Source of the DNA: Salegentibacter sp. R32
GTDB lineage: Bacteria > Bacteroidota > Bacteroidia > Flavobacteriales > Flavobacteriaceae
Reading direction: 5' to 3'
NCBI RefSeq assembly: GCF_008692195.1
Contig: NZ_RXOM01000012.1
Span: 41,614 to 105,613 of the forward strand
Length of the DNA stretch: 64,000 nt
Position 1 is the first letter of the stretch. Each line of letters opens with the position of its first letter. Made by a program: the position numbers and the translations under genes. The notes under the pieces are model-generated. The model was not told where the DNA came from and ran no database searches. It saw only the letters and a program-made list of their open reading frames with translations. This document shows, piece after piece, positions 52,228-60,140 of this stretch.

Positions 52228-53970
52228 TTAATCCTTCGGCAGCAAAACTTTAAAATAATCTTTTAAATATTGATCGTTTTCTTCCCGAGGTGTAAAAATT
52301 TCTAAAATCTTTGGCTTATCGCTTTCTGAATAAAATTGAATGAGTTCTTCATTTAAACTCGTTTCATCAGTTGCCGCTTGGTAGGAAAATCCATACATCT
52401 CAGCTAAATGATTTGCTCTTAAATTGTGCGTGGTTTCAAAAAAAGTTGAAAAATGTTCAGCTTCTTTCGCACCAGGTAAAATCCTGAAAATCCCGCCACC
52501 CTGATTATTGATAATAATAATTCTGAAACTTTTCGGAATATAATTATTCCACAAAGCATTGCTATCGTAAAAGAAACTCACATCGCCTGTAATTAAAGTT
52601 GTTGGAAATTTTGCTTTAACCGCTGCGCCCACTGCCGTAGAAGAACTACCGTCAATTCCGCTCGTGCCTCGATTACAATAAACCTGTAAACTCGGATAAA
52701 GCCTGAATAATTGCGCATACCGAACAACGCTACTATTCGAAAGATGAACCACTTGCTGCTCCGGCATTTGTTGTAAAATCTGACGAAAAGCCTTCAAATC
52801 ACAGAACGGAATTTCTTCCATATATTTGTCGTGATGCACATCGCGCTGCGCATTTACCTGCAACCATTCATCGCGATAATCACTTTCAACTGGCTGCGTT
52901 AACGGAATAAATTTGCTAAAAAACTCATTCGCATTCACATCAAAATGTTTATTTAAACAGAAAAATGTATCGAACGCTTTTTTTGCATCAACATGCCAAT
53001 GATGCTCGGGTTGATAGGTGCGTAAAAAAGCTTTTATTTTTTTGGAGATGATAAGTCCGCCAAAGTTTAATAAAATCTCGGGTTGTAACTGTTGAAATTC
53101 TTCTTCACGAGATGCTGAAACTTCAATCGGAGCGATAATTTTATCGATTCTCGTGATGAATTTCTCGTGGTGTAAATTAGAAGTTGTTTCTGTAAATACC
53201 AACACCGAAGGATCTTCTGCCAATTCATCTAAAAACTTTTGTTCTACTGCATTGGGTTTGTTTACTCCCACCAACACCAGCTTTCGCTTTGCCTTATTCC
53301 AAATTTCAGCATAGGATTGTAGTGCTTTTTCTGAAGTGGTTTTTGGCTCTCGAATCGGTTCTATGGTTAACGGATTTACCGTTGGCTCTTCAACTAAATG
53401 ATATAAAGGCTCGTAAAACGGAGCATTGATATGCACGGGACCATTTTGCTCGATCGCCGTATTTAATGCTAAATTAATTTCGCGCTCATTATGTTTTTGC
53501 GCTTCAAAAAGTTTCTGTTTCAGTTTTGCATCAATCGGAGCCGAAGCTGATAAAACCAATTCTGAATATAAATTAGCGGAATATAAAATATGATTCTGAT
53601 AAACGTTTTTTTGTCGAATAGTTTGCCCATCACCAATATCGATACGTTCTACGGGGCGATCGGCTGAAATTACCACCAAGGGCACATCGCTATAAAAAGC
53701 TTCGGCAATGGCCGGATAATAATTTAACAACGCGCTTCCCGATGAACAGCACAAAGCCACCGGTTCTTGTAATTGTTGCGCTAAGCCCAACGCAAAAAAC
53801 GCCGCCGAACGTTCATCGACAATACTGTAAGCTTCCATTTCTGGATGATTGGAAAAACTGATTGTTAAAGGTGCATTGCGTGAACCCGGTGAGATCACGA
53901 CGTGTTTTATTCCTTTAGACAAACATAATAAAGTGATCGATTGGGCAAGCGGTATGCTAGAGTATTGCAT
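52228..53970 (-). CDS. menD: 2-succinyl-5-enolpyruvyl-6-hydroxy-3-cyclohexene-1-carboxylate synthase
   Basis: A 580-residue thiamine-diphosphate enzyme that joins isochorismate and 2-oxoglutarate in menaquinone synthesis. Motifs: VVISPGSRNAPLTISFSNHPE and VDERSAAFFALGLAQ at the N-terminus, GSALLNYYPAIAEAFYSDVPL, and TGDVSFFYDSNALWNNYIPKS with FRIIIINNQGGGIFRILPG (diphosphate-binding) at the C-terminus. Length is as expected. It is on the same strand as menF and menB, but a plus-strand toxin-antitoxin pair separates it from menF. A TATTTTTG box lies at 53994-54001 upstream. Confidence 0.96.
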   Translation of the reverse strand: MQYSSIPLAQSITLLCLSKGIKHVVISPGSRNAPLTISFSNHPEMEAYSIVDERSAAFFALGLAQQLQEPVALCCSSGSALLNYYPAIAEAFYSDVPLVVISADRPVERIDIGDGQTIRQKNVYQNHILYSANLYSELVLSASAPIDAKLKQKLFEAQKHNEREINLALNTAIEQNGPVHINAPFYEPLYHLVEEPTVNPLTIEPIREPKTTSEKALQSYAEIWNKAKRKLVLVGVNKPNAVEQKFLDELAEDPSVLVFTETTSNLHHEKFITRIDKIIAPIEVSASREEEFQQLQPEILLNFGGLIISKKIKAFLRTYQPEHHWHVDAKKAFDTFFCLNKHFDVNANEFFSKFIPLTQPVESDYRDEWLQVNAQRDVHHDKYMEEIPFCDLKAFRQILQQMPEQQVVHLSNSSVVRYAQLFRLYPSLQVYCNRGTSGIDGSSSTAVGAAVKAKFPTTLITGDVSFFYDSNALWNNYIPKSFRIIIINNQGGGIFRILPGAKEAEHFSTFFETTHNLRANHLAEMYGFSYQAATDETSLNEELIQFYSESDKPKILEIFTPREENDQYLKDYFKVLLPKD

Positions 53971-54090
53971 TGTTTTTATAGAATTTTCTACTACAAAAAT
54001 ACGGCTTATTAGTTAATCCTACAGGAAATTATTAAAAGCTTAATACCTAATTTTAGCTTTATAATGCTAATATGTTCATTAATAATTAAA

Positions 54091-54122
54091 TTGAAAAATA
54101 TTAAAGCAATTCCGTATATTTG
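54091..54122 (+). promoter_or_regulatory. Promoter of the toxin-antitoxin pair
   Basis: TTG at 54091-54093, 21 bases, TATATTTG at 54115-54122, 17 bases before the ATG at 54140. It fits the Bacteroidota consensus. Confidence 0.6.
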
Positions 54123-54139
54123 ATTAAAACAGATTTGTT

Positions 54140-54367
54140 ATGGATATTAAAACTCGAAAATTAAATCTGATATCTTATCTCGCTCATATTCAAGATGAAC
54201 ATATATTAGATAAAATTGAAAAATATATTTTAGACAATAACGAATTTAAAGTAAAGCCTTTAAGTGTCAAAGAGTTATTGAACCGTATTGAAATCTCTGA
54301 AAAGGATTTTAAAAACGAAAAATTCAAGACCCAAACTGAATTGGAAATAATGTCAGAAAATTGGTAA
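54140..54367 (+). CDS. Antitoxin of a ParE/RelE-type pair
   Basis: A 75-residue, mostly charged helical protein (LISYLAHIQDEHILDKIEKYILDNNE) with a disordered-looking C-terminal tail (EKDFKNEKFKTQTELEIMSENW). This is the common layout of antitoxins that pair with ParE-like toxins in Bacteroidota, where the last ~25 residues wrap the toxin. It starts after a good promoter and ends 11 bp before the toxin gene. Assignment rests mainly on its partner. Confidence 0.7.
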   Translation: MDIKTRKLNLISYLAHIQDEHILDKIEKYILDNNEFKVKPLSVKELLNRIEISEKDFKNEKFKTQTELEIMSENW

Positions 54368-54378
54368 GAATTTAAGGA

Positions 54379-54690
54379 ATGCAAATAATTTGGTCAGATT
54401 TTGCTATTAATAATTTAAAAGAAATTTTTGATTATTATAAAATAAATGCAAGCCTTAAAATTGCCCACGCTATAAGAAAACAAATTCTTGAAGCGACCAA
54501 ACAACTTCAGAAATTCCCAGAATCTGGACCAACTGAATTTTATTTAGAAAAACTTCAGTTAAATCATCGATATCTAATAGTTAATAATTATAAAATCATT
54601 TATAGAATCTCAGAAAATCAAATTCTTATTAACGATGTATTTGATGTTAGACAAAATCCTGATAAAATGATTACTAAAGAAACTAAATAA
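54379..54690 (+). CDS. ParE/RelE-superfamily toxin
   Basis: A 103-residue protein with the ParE pattern: IIWSDFAINNLKEIFDYYK at the N-terminus, HAIRKQILEATKQLQKFPESGP in the middle, then HRYLIVNNYKIIYRISENQILINDVFDVRQNPDKM. The YKIIYRI strand and the final DVFDVRQNP motif are typical. ParE toxins poison DNA gyrase; RelE relatives cut mRNA, and sequence cannot decide. The pair is inserted, in the opposite orientation, between menF and menD. Confidence 0.85.
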   Translation: MQIIWSDFAINNLKEIFDYYKINASLKIAHAIRKQILEATKQLQKFPESGPTEFYLEKLQLNHRYLIVNNYKIIYRISENQILINDVFDVRQNPDKMITKETK

Positions 54691-54785
54691 ATTTACTTTC
54701 GCTAAAAAACACAGTTGATGTTCGAGTTTACTAGATAAAATTTTCAGATCGCATTTCCTCTCTTATGAAGATGATAAGAAAAGCT

Positions 54786-55910
54786 TCATAACACTTTTTG
54801 TATCGTTTCAGCTTTCCTGAGCGTTTCTTCCCATTCAGACGTCGGGTTTGAATCTTTGGTGATACCACCGCCAATGTAAAGTAAAGCTTTATTCTCCAGC
54901 AGTTGCATGCAACGCAAATTCACGTATAAATTAGATTGTCGCTCGATCAAGTTGAAAGCTGAATTTTCTACATTTCGCTTTCGAGGATTTCGAGGTTTTT
55001 CAACCTGGATATTCAATTCTCCTACATAACCCGAATAAAACGCACGATCGTAAGCTTCTTCTTTTAAAATGAATTCTTTCGCCATTTGTTTGGGTAAACC
55101 ACAAACCGCCGGAGTTGGGTGCAGACTAGTCACAATTTCAGCTAAACTGTCTTTTTGAAAAACTCCGCTAATATCAGTTTTTAGATGCATTACATTTCCT
55201 GCTCGATGGGTATGCACTTCTGAGATTTGCAAACGCTCAATCCCTTCAATAACTGTTAATGCATTTTCGATAGTTCTAGTGACGATGGCTTGCTCTTCTT
55301 TTTCTTTTTCGCCCCAGGAAACATCGGTCGATCCCTTAAAAACTTGTGTTCCTGCTAATGCCATCGTTTTAAAACGATTATTTTGTGTTTTCACTAAGGT
55401 TTCCGGTGTGGCTGCCAACCATAAGCCTACCTGCGGATGGTACCAACAATACACAAAAGCTGTCGGATAATTTTTCAATAATCGCTTAAAATATTCGATG
55501 GGTTGTGTTTTTACCACTAAGACTTGCTTTCTGGAAAGCACGACTTTTTCTAATGCTGAATTTTTAATGGCTTCTACTCCTTTTTCCACTAAATTTTCAT
55601 GAAAGCTTTTTTGCTGAAGCGTAGTTTCGAAAGTGGTCGCAGAAGTTGTTTCTTCCGAAGTTAGCTCTTCCGCAGCATAATTCAGCTTCGAAAATTCAGC
55701 TGTTTTTCGATCAAAAAAAATGGTTTTCTGTTGATCATCAAACGGAGCGAACACAAAACCTTCTTGCTGAAAGTTTTCTAAATATTCTAATTTAGCTTCT
55801 TGCTGAAGTTGCAAGTGAAGCTCATCACTATTGGGATGACGGTAAGCTACAAAGGGTAATTGTGCTTCAAGTTGTTGTTCTAATTTTTGAAAATATATAG
55901 GTAGGGTCAT
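54786..55910 (-). CDS. menF: Isochorismate synthase
   Basis: A 374-residue chorismate-utilising enzyme making isochorismate for menaquinone. The chorismate-binding part is complete: VEAIKNSALEKVVLSRKQVL, ATPETLVKTQNNRFKTMALAGTQ, HLKTDISGVF, LHPTPAVCGLPKQMAKEF, then FYSGYVGELNIQ and the end GGGITKDSNPTSEWEETLRKAETI. The N-terminal sensor domain is short, as in Bacteroidota MenF/EntC proteins. Siderophore-type EntC cannot be excluded by sequence, but menD next door settles the pathway. It follows the hotdog thioesterase by 109 bp. Confidence 0.93.
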   Translation of the reverse strand: MTLPIYFQKLEQQLEAQLPFVAYRHPNSDELHLQLQQEAKLEYLENFQQEGFVFAPFDDQQKTIFFDRKTAEFSKLNYAAEELTSEETTSATTFETTLQQKSFHENLVEKGVEAIKNSALEKVVLSRKQVLVVKTQPIEYFKRLLKNYPTAFVYCWYHPQVGLWLAATPETLVKTQNNRFKTMALAGTQVFKGSTDVSWGEKEKEEQAIVTRTIENALTVIEGIERLQISEVHTHRAGNVMHLKTDISGVFQKDSLAEIVTSLHPTPAVCGLPKQMAKEFILKEEAYDRAFYSGYVGELNIQVEKPRNPRKRNVENSAFNLIERQSNLYVNLRCMQLLENKALLYIGGGITKDSNPTSEWEETLRKAETIQKVL

Positions 55911-55991
55911 TTGGATTTTTTAAATTTTTACTCAACATCGACTAAATAGTTCTCGACTACGTATGAACTGACATTGATTAAACTAATTACA

Positions 55992-56012
55992 CTTCGACAA
56001 GCTCAGTGTGAC
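55992..56012. repeat. CTTCGACAAGCTCAG dispersed repeat
   Basis: CTTCGACAAGCTCAGTG followed by TGAC, one mismatch in 21 bases from the copy at 5254-5274. It lies between menF and the thioesterase gene. Confidence 0.65.
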
Positions 56013-56019
56013 CATGCTT

Positions 56020-56445
56020 TTACTTTTTCTTGGGTAAAGCAATGGTGGTTAATTTTACAGCAGAAATTAAGTTGTCTTCGACATCTCGAATTTTAATATC
56101 CCAAACCTGCGTGGTTTTGCCATTATGTATAAATTCGGCACGCGCAAACACCTCTCCGCTTGCGATACTTTTTACGTGATTGGCAGAAATTTCAATACCT
56201 CGAATATAGAAATGCTCTCCGTCTAAAAAGATAAAACTGGCCGCACTCCCCACACTTTCTGCGAGCGCTACCATCGCACCACCGTGTAAAACGCCATCGG
56301 GTTGGTGTACTTTTGGAGTCACCGGCATTTTAGCCACTAGAAAATCTTTACCAACATCGATAAATTCTATTTCTAGGGTTTCCATTAAGGTGTTTTTGCA
56401 CATTTTTGCGCAACCGGCTAGTATTTCTTCTTTAGAATATTTCAT
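56020..56445 (-). CDS. PaaI-type hotdog thioesterase, candidate DHNA-CoA thioesterase
   Basis: A 141-residue hotdog-fold protein. The signature PDGVLHGGAMVALAESVGSAAS contains the HGG motif and the catalytic Glu, as in PaaI/MenI relatives. MenI-type enzymes cleave 1,4-dihydroxy-2-naphthoyl-CoA in menaquinone synthesis; being next to menF on the same strand makes that the likely job here, though PaaI-like thioesterases act on several aromatic CoA esters. Confidence 0.82.
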   Translation of the reverse strand: MKYSKEEILAGCAKMCKNTLMETLEIEFIDVGKDFLVAKMPVTPKVHQPDGVLHGGAMVALAESVGSAASFIFLDGEHFYIRGIEISANHVKSIASGEVFARAEFIHNGKTTQVWDIKIRDVEDNLISAVKLTTIALPKKK

Positions 56446-56551
56446 TTTTTAATATCTCTATAAAATCTTATTACATAATTGAAATTAAATATTTAGTTTC
56501 GGAAAATATCTAAATCTCGATGATCGAGTAAAAATACAAAATAGCAACTAC

Positions 56552-57199
56552 ATGGCGACCGAAGAAAAAAAGGTTTCTTACACGACCACCAATTCTTATT
56601 CTACCAGAAATAAATTGACTTCAGCAACTAAAAACGTTTGGTTTTGCTGCCACGGACTCGGATTTTTAAGTCGGTATTTTATTCAATATTTTAACGGATT
56701 GGATGCTGATGAGAATTATATTATCGCTCCGCAAGCGCCTTCTAAATATTATCAAAAATCAGATTTTAAGCACGTGGGTGCCAGTTGGCTTACGCGTGAA
56801 GAAACGCAACAGGAAACTGAAAATGTGTTGAATTACTTAGATGCGGTTTTTGCTTCGGAAGAAATACCTGAAGATAAACGATTGATTTTGCTTGGCTATT
56901 CGCAAGGCGTTTCGGTAGCGATGCGTTGGTTGGCATCAAGAAAATTAAATGTGGATACCTTGGTGATCCATTCCGGCGGAATCCCGAAAGAATTGAATCC
57001 GCAAGATTTTGAATTTTTAACAACAACTCAGGTTGAATTGTGGTATGGCACCGAAGACGAATATTTAAACCAAAAGCGGATTGAAGAAGAAACCCATCGG
57101 GCTAAAGCAATGTTTGGAGATCGTTTAGAAATAATTCCATTTGAAGGAAAACACATCGTGAATCGATCATTAATCAACGAATTAGGAATTAGGAATTAG
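56552..57199 (+). CDS. Alpha/beta hydrolase (esterase/phospholipase-like)
   Basis: A 215-residue hydrolase of the carboxylesterase/phospholipase (abhydrolase_2) kind. The nucleophile elbow is LLGYSQGVSVAMRW (Ser in GYSQG), the acid is the Asp in YGTEDEYLN, and the His is in FEGKHIVNRS. N-terminal WFCCHGLGFLSRYFIQYF is the oxyanion region. Substrate unknown. The last five residues (ELGIRN) and the stop are coded by the first copies of a GAATTAG tandem repeat, so its C-terminus is recent. Confidence 0.8.
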   Translation: MATEEKKVSYTTTNSYSTRNKLTSATKNVWFCCHGLGFLSRYFIQYFNGLDADENYIIAPQAPSKYYQKSDFKHVGASWLTREETQQETENVLNYLDAVFASEEIPEDKRLILLGYSQGVSVAMRWLASRKLNVDTLVIHSGGIPKELNPQDFEFLTTTQVELWYGTEDEYLNQKRIEEETHRAKAMFGDRLEIIPFEGKHIVNRSLINELGIRN

Positions 57200-57248
57200 G
57201 AATTAGGAATTAGGAATTAGGAATTAGGAATTAGGAATTAGGAATTAG
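57179..57248. repeat. Tandem heptanucleotide repeat, 10 copies of GAATTAG
   Basis: Ten perfect copies of GAATTAG run from 57179 to 57248. The first three copies encode the end of the esterase and supply its stop. Seven-base units shift frame, but every frame meets a stop within 21 bases, so the protein end hardly changes with copy number. Confidence 0.95.
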
Positions 57249-57338
57249 GAAGATTTTATTTTTTGAATTTTCTGTAAAGCTTTCAGCTTAAAATTTTGAA
57301 AAGTTATCATTTATACTTTGCATGATGGGATTTTTGGG

Positions 57339-57355
57339 CAAGTCCGGAATGACGG
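57339..57355. repeat. CCGTCATTCCGG repeat, inverted copy
   Basis: CAAGTCCGGAATGACGG is the exact reverse complement of CCGTCATTCCGGACTTG at 4805-4821. It is not followed here by the full palindrome. Confidence 0.65.
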
Positions 57356-57410
57356 AAACAACAATAAACTCAACTTCGATTTCAATTTCATTTTCGACTT
57401 CATTTTCAAA

Positions 57411-58184
57411 TTAAAGCCTCTTCGCTTCTTCCCAGAAAACATCCATTTCTTCTAAGGTCATTTCTTTCAAGGATTTATTGTTTTCTTTGGCTTTTTCTTC
57501 TAAATATTTAAAGCGCTTGATGAACTTTTTATTAGTGCGTTCCAGTGCATTTTCAGGGTTTATATTGAGAAACCTAGCGTAATTAATCATCGAGAACAAT
57601 ACATCACCAAATTCAGCTTCTATTTTATCTTGATGTTGAGCAGTTACTTCTTGCTGAAGTTCATCGAGTTCTTCTTTTACTTTTTCAAAAACTTGCTGCG
57701 GTTCTTCCCAATCAAAACCAACGCCGGCAACTTTATCTTGAATTCTACTCGCTTTTACCAAAGCCGGCAACGAACGCGGCACACCTTCTAAAACACTTTT
57801 TTTACCTTCTTTTAGTTTTAGATTTTCCCAGTTTTTCTTGACGTCTTCTTCATTTTCAACCTCTACATCTCCATAAATATGTGGATGACGGGAAATGAGT
57901 TTTTCGCAAATTCCGTTAGCCACATCGGCGATATCAAAGCTTTTTTTCTCACTTCCGATTTTAGAATAGAAAACAATGTGCAACAATACATCTCCCAATT
58001 CTTTCTTCACTTCTTCCAAATCGTTATCTAAAATGGCATCGCCCAATTCATAAGTTTCTTCTATGGTTAAATGCCGAAGCGTTTCCATGGTTTGTTTACG
58101 ATCCCATGGGCATTTTTCACGGAGTTCATCCATAATGGTCAATAAACGATCGAAGGCTTGCAATTGGTCTTTTCTAGAATTCAT
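57411..58184 (-). CDS. mazG: Nucleoside triphosphate pyrophosphohydrolase
   Basis: A 257-residue MazG of the two-domain type. The N-terminal CPWDRKQTMETLRHLTIEETYELGDAI and DLEEVKKELGDVLLHIVFYS hold the E-x2-E and E-x2-D metal sites; the C-terminal half repeats the pattern (VKEELDELQQEV, EAEFGDVLFSMINYARFL). It hydrolyses non-canonical and excess NTPs and can affect ppGpp-related stress. It is the last of a minus-strand run of genes: ruvX, def, DUF5606, mazG. Confidence 0.93.
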   Translation of the reverse strand: MNSRKDQLQAFDRLLTIMDELREKCPWDRKQTMETLRHLTIEETYELGDAILDNDLEEVKKELGDVLLHIVFYSKIGSEKKSFDIADVANGICEKLISRHPHIYGDVEVENEEDVKKNWENLKLKEGKKSVLEGVPRSLPALVKASRIQDKVAGVGFDWEEPQQVFEKVKEELDELQQEVTAQHQDKIEAEFGDVLFSMINYARFLNINPENALERTNKKFIKRFKYLEEKAKENNKSLKEMTLEEMDVFWEEAKRL

Positions 58185-58332
58185 TTTTTGAAAATTTGGA
58201 GGTTTAAAAGTACAATTTCTTGAGTAGAGTTGAGAGCTGAGTGGTGAGATTTTAGTTTTACCTTTCCGTCATTCCTTCGGAATTTCTACTAAAATATCGA
58301 TTTTAAGATGAAGTAATTAATTCATTCTGCAA

Positions 58333-58436
58333 GAGGGATAGCAGCGGCATCCTTTTTTGTTTATCAAAGCTTCTCGACTCCGCTCGAAGTGACAAACAAA
58401 AAAGATATAGCGAATAGCCCGGCCCGTTAAGGCTTG
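58333..58436 (+). ncRNA. Structured intergenic element, copy 3 with nested repeat (Flavo-1-like candidate)
   Basis: GAGGGATAGCAGCGGCATCC, then CTTTTTTGTTT (58352-58362) pairing with AAACAAAAAAG (58394-58404), then ATATAGCGAATAGCCCGGCCC. The hairpin's apex is the CTTCTCGACTCCGCTCGAAG repeat (58370-58389), itself able to fold back. Same layout as copies at 5020 and 35726. Confidence 0.55.
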
Positions 58437-58445
58437 CCATAAAAA

Positions 58446-58480
58446 AAGCCTTGCAACTAATTACAAGGCTTCTTGTTTTG
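58446..58480 (-). terminator. Terminator of the DUF5606 gene
   Basis: AAAGCCTTG (58445-58453) pairs with CAAGGCTT (58464-58471) around a ten-base loop; on the minus strand a T-rich run follows (TTTTTTT at 58447-58441), 20 bp after the stop. Confidence 0.75.
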
Positions 58481-58495
58481 AAATAGTAAGAAAAT

Positions 58496-58927
58496 TTATT
58501 CTTCTTCTGAAGAGATTTCTTCTTTTTCTTCTGCTTTTGGCTCAGAGAAATCGGTGATTCCTGCATTCACCAAAATGTTATACCATTGGAATACTTTTTT
58601 GATGTCGCTCGCATACACGCGGTCTTCATCATATTCTGGTAAAATTTCTTTGAAATATGCTTCTAATTTTGCTTTGGATTCTTTGTGGCTAATGGCTTCT
58701 TTACCATCTTCTTTTTCAGCAATTTTTTGGAAAACCTCTCTTAAAGGGACTTCTTCTGTATAAGTATACATTGCAATTTCACTAAGCATGCTCACGTTGT
58801 GACGCACATTTACCGATATTTTTTTACCATCTGCCAACGATTCTGCAACAAAACCACCGCGGGTTTGCGCTTTTAACTCATACAATCCCGGTTTGCCTGA
58901 AATAGCTAGTACTTTTTCTAAATTCAT
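58496..58927 (-). CDS. DUF5606 family protein
   Basis: A 143-residue small protein conserved in Bacteroidota. The N-terminal MNLEKVLAISGKPGLYELKAQTRGGFVAESLADGKK is the family's hallmark, followed by a helical region VPLREVFQKIAEKEDGKEA and an acidic tail (EEKEEISSEEE). Function unknown. Conserved position between def and mazG, as here, suggests a link to translation or nucleotide quality control; that is only context. Confidence 0.85.
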   Translation of the reverse strand: MNLEKVLAISGKPGLYELKAQTRGGFVAESLADGKKISVNVRHNVSMLSEIAMYTYTEEVPLREVFQKIAEKEDGKEAISHKESKAKLEAYFKEILPEYDEDRVYASDIKKVFQWYNILVNAGITDFSEPKAEEKEEISSEEE

Positions 58928-58983
58928 GTTTTAATTTTTTAAGGGTCGCAAATATCTAATCTCTCACTATAATTACAAAAAGA

Positions 58984-59574
58984 TTAGCGTCCTTTTTTTG
59001 CATTAGGAAAACGCATTCTGTATTCTACACGAATATCTCCTTTACTTATTTTTTGTAGTTTACTCTTAATGAGACGTTTTTTTAGTGCTGACAATTTATC
59101 TGTAAACAGGATTCCTTCAATATGATCGTATTCGTGTTGAATGACCCTTGCCGCAAGTCCGCTGTAGGTATCGGTATGTTTATTGAAATCTTCATCGAAA
59201 TATTCTATGGTGATTTCCGGCTGTCTGAATACATCTTCGCGAACGTCTGGTATGCTTAAACAACCTTCGTTAAAGGCCCATTCGTCTCCTTTTTCCTCTA
59301 CAATTTTTGGATTGATAAAGGCTTTTTTAAGGTCTTTTAATTGTTCTTTATCTTCTTCTGAAAGTTCGTCGTCATCTAAAAACGGAGCAGGATCGATGAC
59401 AAATAAACGTATAGGTAAACCTATCTGTGGAGCGGCCAAACCAACGCCATAGGCATTGTACATTGTTTCGAACATATTTTCGACTAGCTCATGAAGCTTG
59501 GGATAGTCTTGAGGTATATCTTTTGCTTTTTTCTTTAAAACGGGATCTCCGTAAGCTACTATGGGTAAAATCAT
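58984..59574 (-). CDS. def: Peptide deformylase
   Basis: A 196-residue metalloenzyme that removes the formyl group from new proteins. All three family motifs are present: YGVGLAAPQIGLP (motif 1), NEGCLSIPDVREDV (motif 2, Cys metal ligand) and AARVIQHEYDHIEGILF (motif 3, HExxH). Length is normal for the Bacteroidota type with its internal insert (DDDELSEEDKEQLKDL). It lies 75 bp after ruvX on the same strand. Confidence 0.96.
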   Translation of the reverse strand: MILPIVAYGDPVLKKKAKDIPQDYPKLHELVENMFETMYNAYGVGLAAPQIGLPIRLFVIDPAPFLDDDELSEEDKEQLKDLKKAFINPKIVEEKGDEWAFNEGCLSIPDVREDVFRQPEITIEYFDEDFNKHTDTYSGLAARVIQHEYDHIEGILFTDKLSALKKRLIKSKLQKISKGDIRVEYRMRFPNAKKGR

Positions 59575-59649
59575 TTTCTAATTTCCTATTTTTAATTTGA
59601 AAATTAACTTCATTCAATTCCTCAAATTTTAGAGATATTGAATTGGTCC

Positions 59650-60054
59650 TTAATATAAATATGACTGTAAAATTATAGTGGCACTAATTTCGTCTACCAA
59701 GGCTTTATTGCGGCGTTGCTTTTTTTTTAGTCCGCTATCGATCATGGTTTGTACTGCCATTTTAGAAGTAAAACGTTCATCTACACGTTCTACTTTCATC
59801 TGCGGAAACTTTTCTGCGAACTTTTTTAAAAACTCTTGGATAAATTCTTCACTTTGCGAAGCTGCTCCATCTTTTTGTTTTGGTTCTCCTACGAGTACCA
59901 GTTCTACTTTTTCTGTTGAAAAATAATTTTCTAAAAAAGAAAGCAATTTAGGTGTTTCTACCGTAGTTAACCCAGAAGCTATCATCTTTAGCTCATCGGT
60001 CACGGCAACGCCAGTTCGCTTGGTTCCAAAATCTAAGGCCAAAATCCTAGCCAT
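59650..60054 (-). CDS. ruvX: Holliday-junction resolvase-like / pre-16S rRNA nuclease
   Basis: About 134 residues from the ATG at 60054 (MARILALDFGTKRTGVAVTD); the frame runs on to 60162 but that part is not protein-like. YqgF/RuvX has an RNase H-like fold; Asp in LALDFGTKRTG and the Glu/Asp in VERVDERFTSKMA and DEISATIIL are the catalytic acids. It processes the 16S rRNA 5' end and has been linked to Holliday junctions. Divergent from dapD; a CAAAGGTA (reverse of TAccTTTG) at 60069-60076 is its likely -7 box. Confidence 0.92.
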   Translation of the reverse strand: MARILALDFGTKRTGVAVTDELKMIASGLTTVETPKLLSFLENYFSTEKVELVLVGEPKQKDGAASQSEEFIQEFLKKFAEKFPQMKVERVDERFTSKMAVQTMIDSGLKKKQRRNKALVDEISATIILQSYLY

Positions 60055-60117
60055 ATTCAATTTTTTTGCAAAGGTAACACATCTATTCCTATTGTTATAA
60101 TATTTGATGAGAAGCCT

Positions 60118-60125
60118 TATATTTG
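60118..60125 (+). promoter_or_regulatory. -7 box of dapD
   Basis: TATATTTG matches TAnnTTTG, 15 bases before the ATG at 60141. A possible TTG at 60092-60094 lies 23 bases upstream. Confidence 0.5.
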
Positions 60126-60140
60126 AACAAAATTTAACTA

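Larger units (their letters stand above)
58185..58495. other. 311-bp gene-free region, mazG / DUF5606
   Basis: Holds a CCGTCATTCC-TTCGGAAT palindrome near 58266-58281, the structured element at 58333-58436 with a nested repeat, and the DUF5606 terminator at 58446-58474. The 87-codon frame at 58303-58566 runs through these and into the next gene; I reject it. Confidence 0.7.

Noticed and set aside
57179..57248. Phase variation of the esterase by repeat number
   Set aside because: GAATTAG units meet a stop within 21 bases in any frame, so changes in copy number cannot switch the gene off or extend it.
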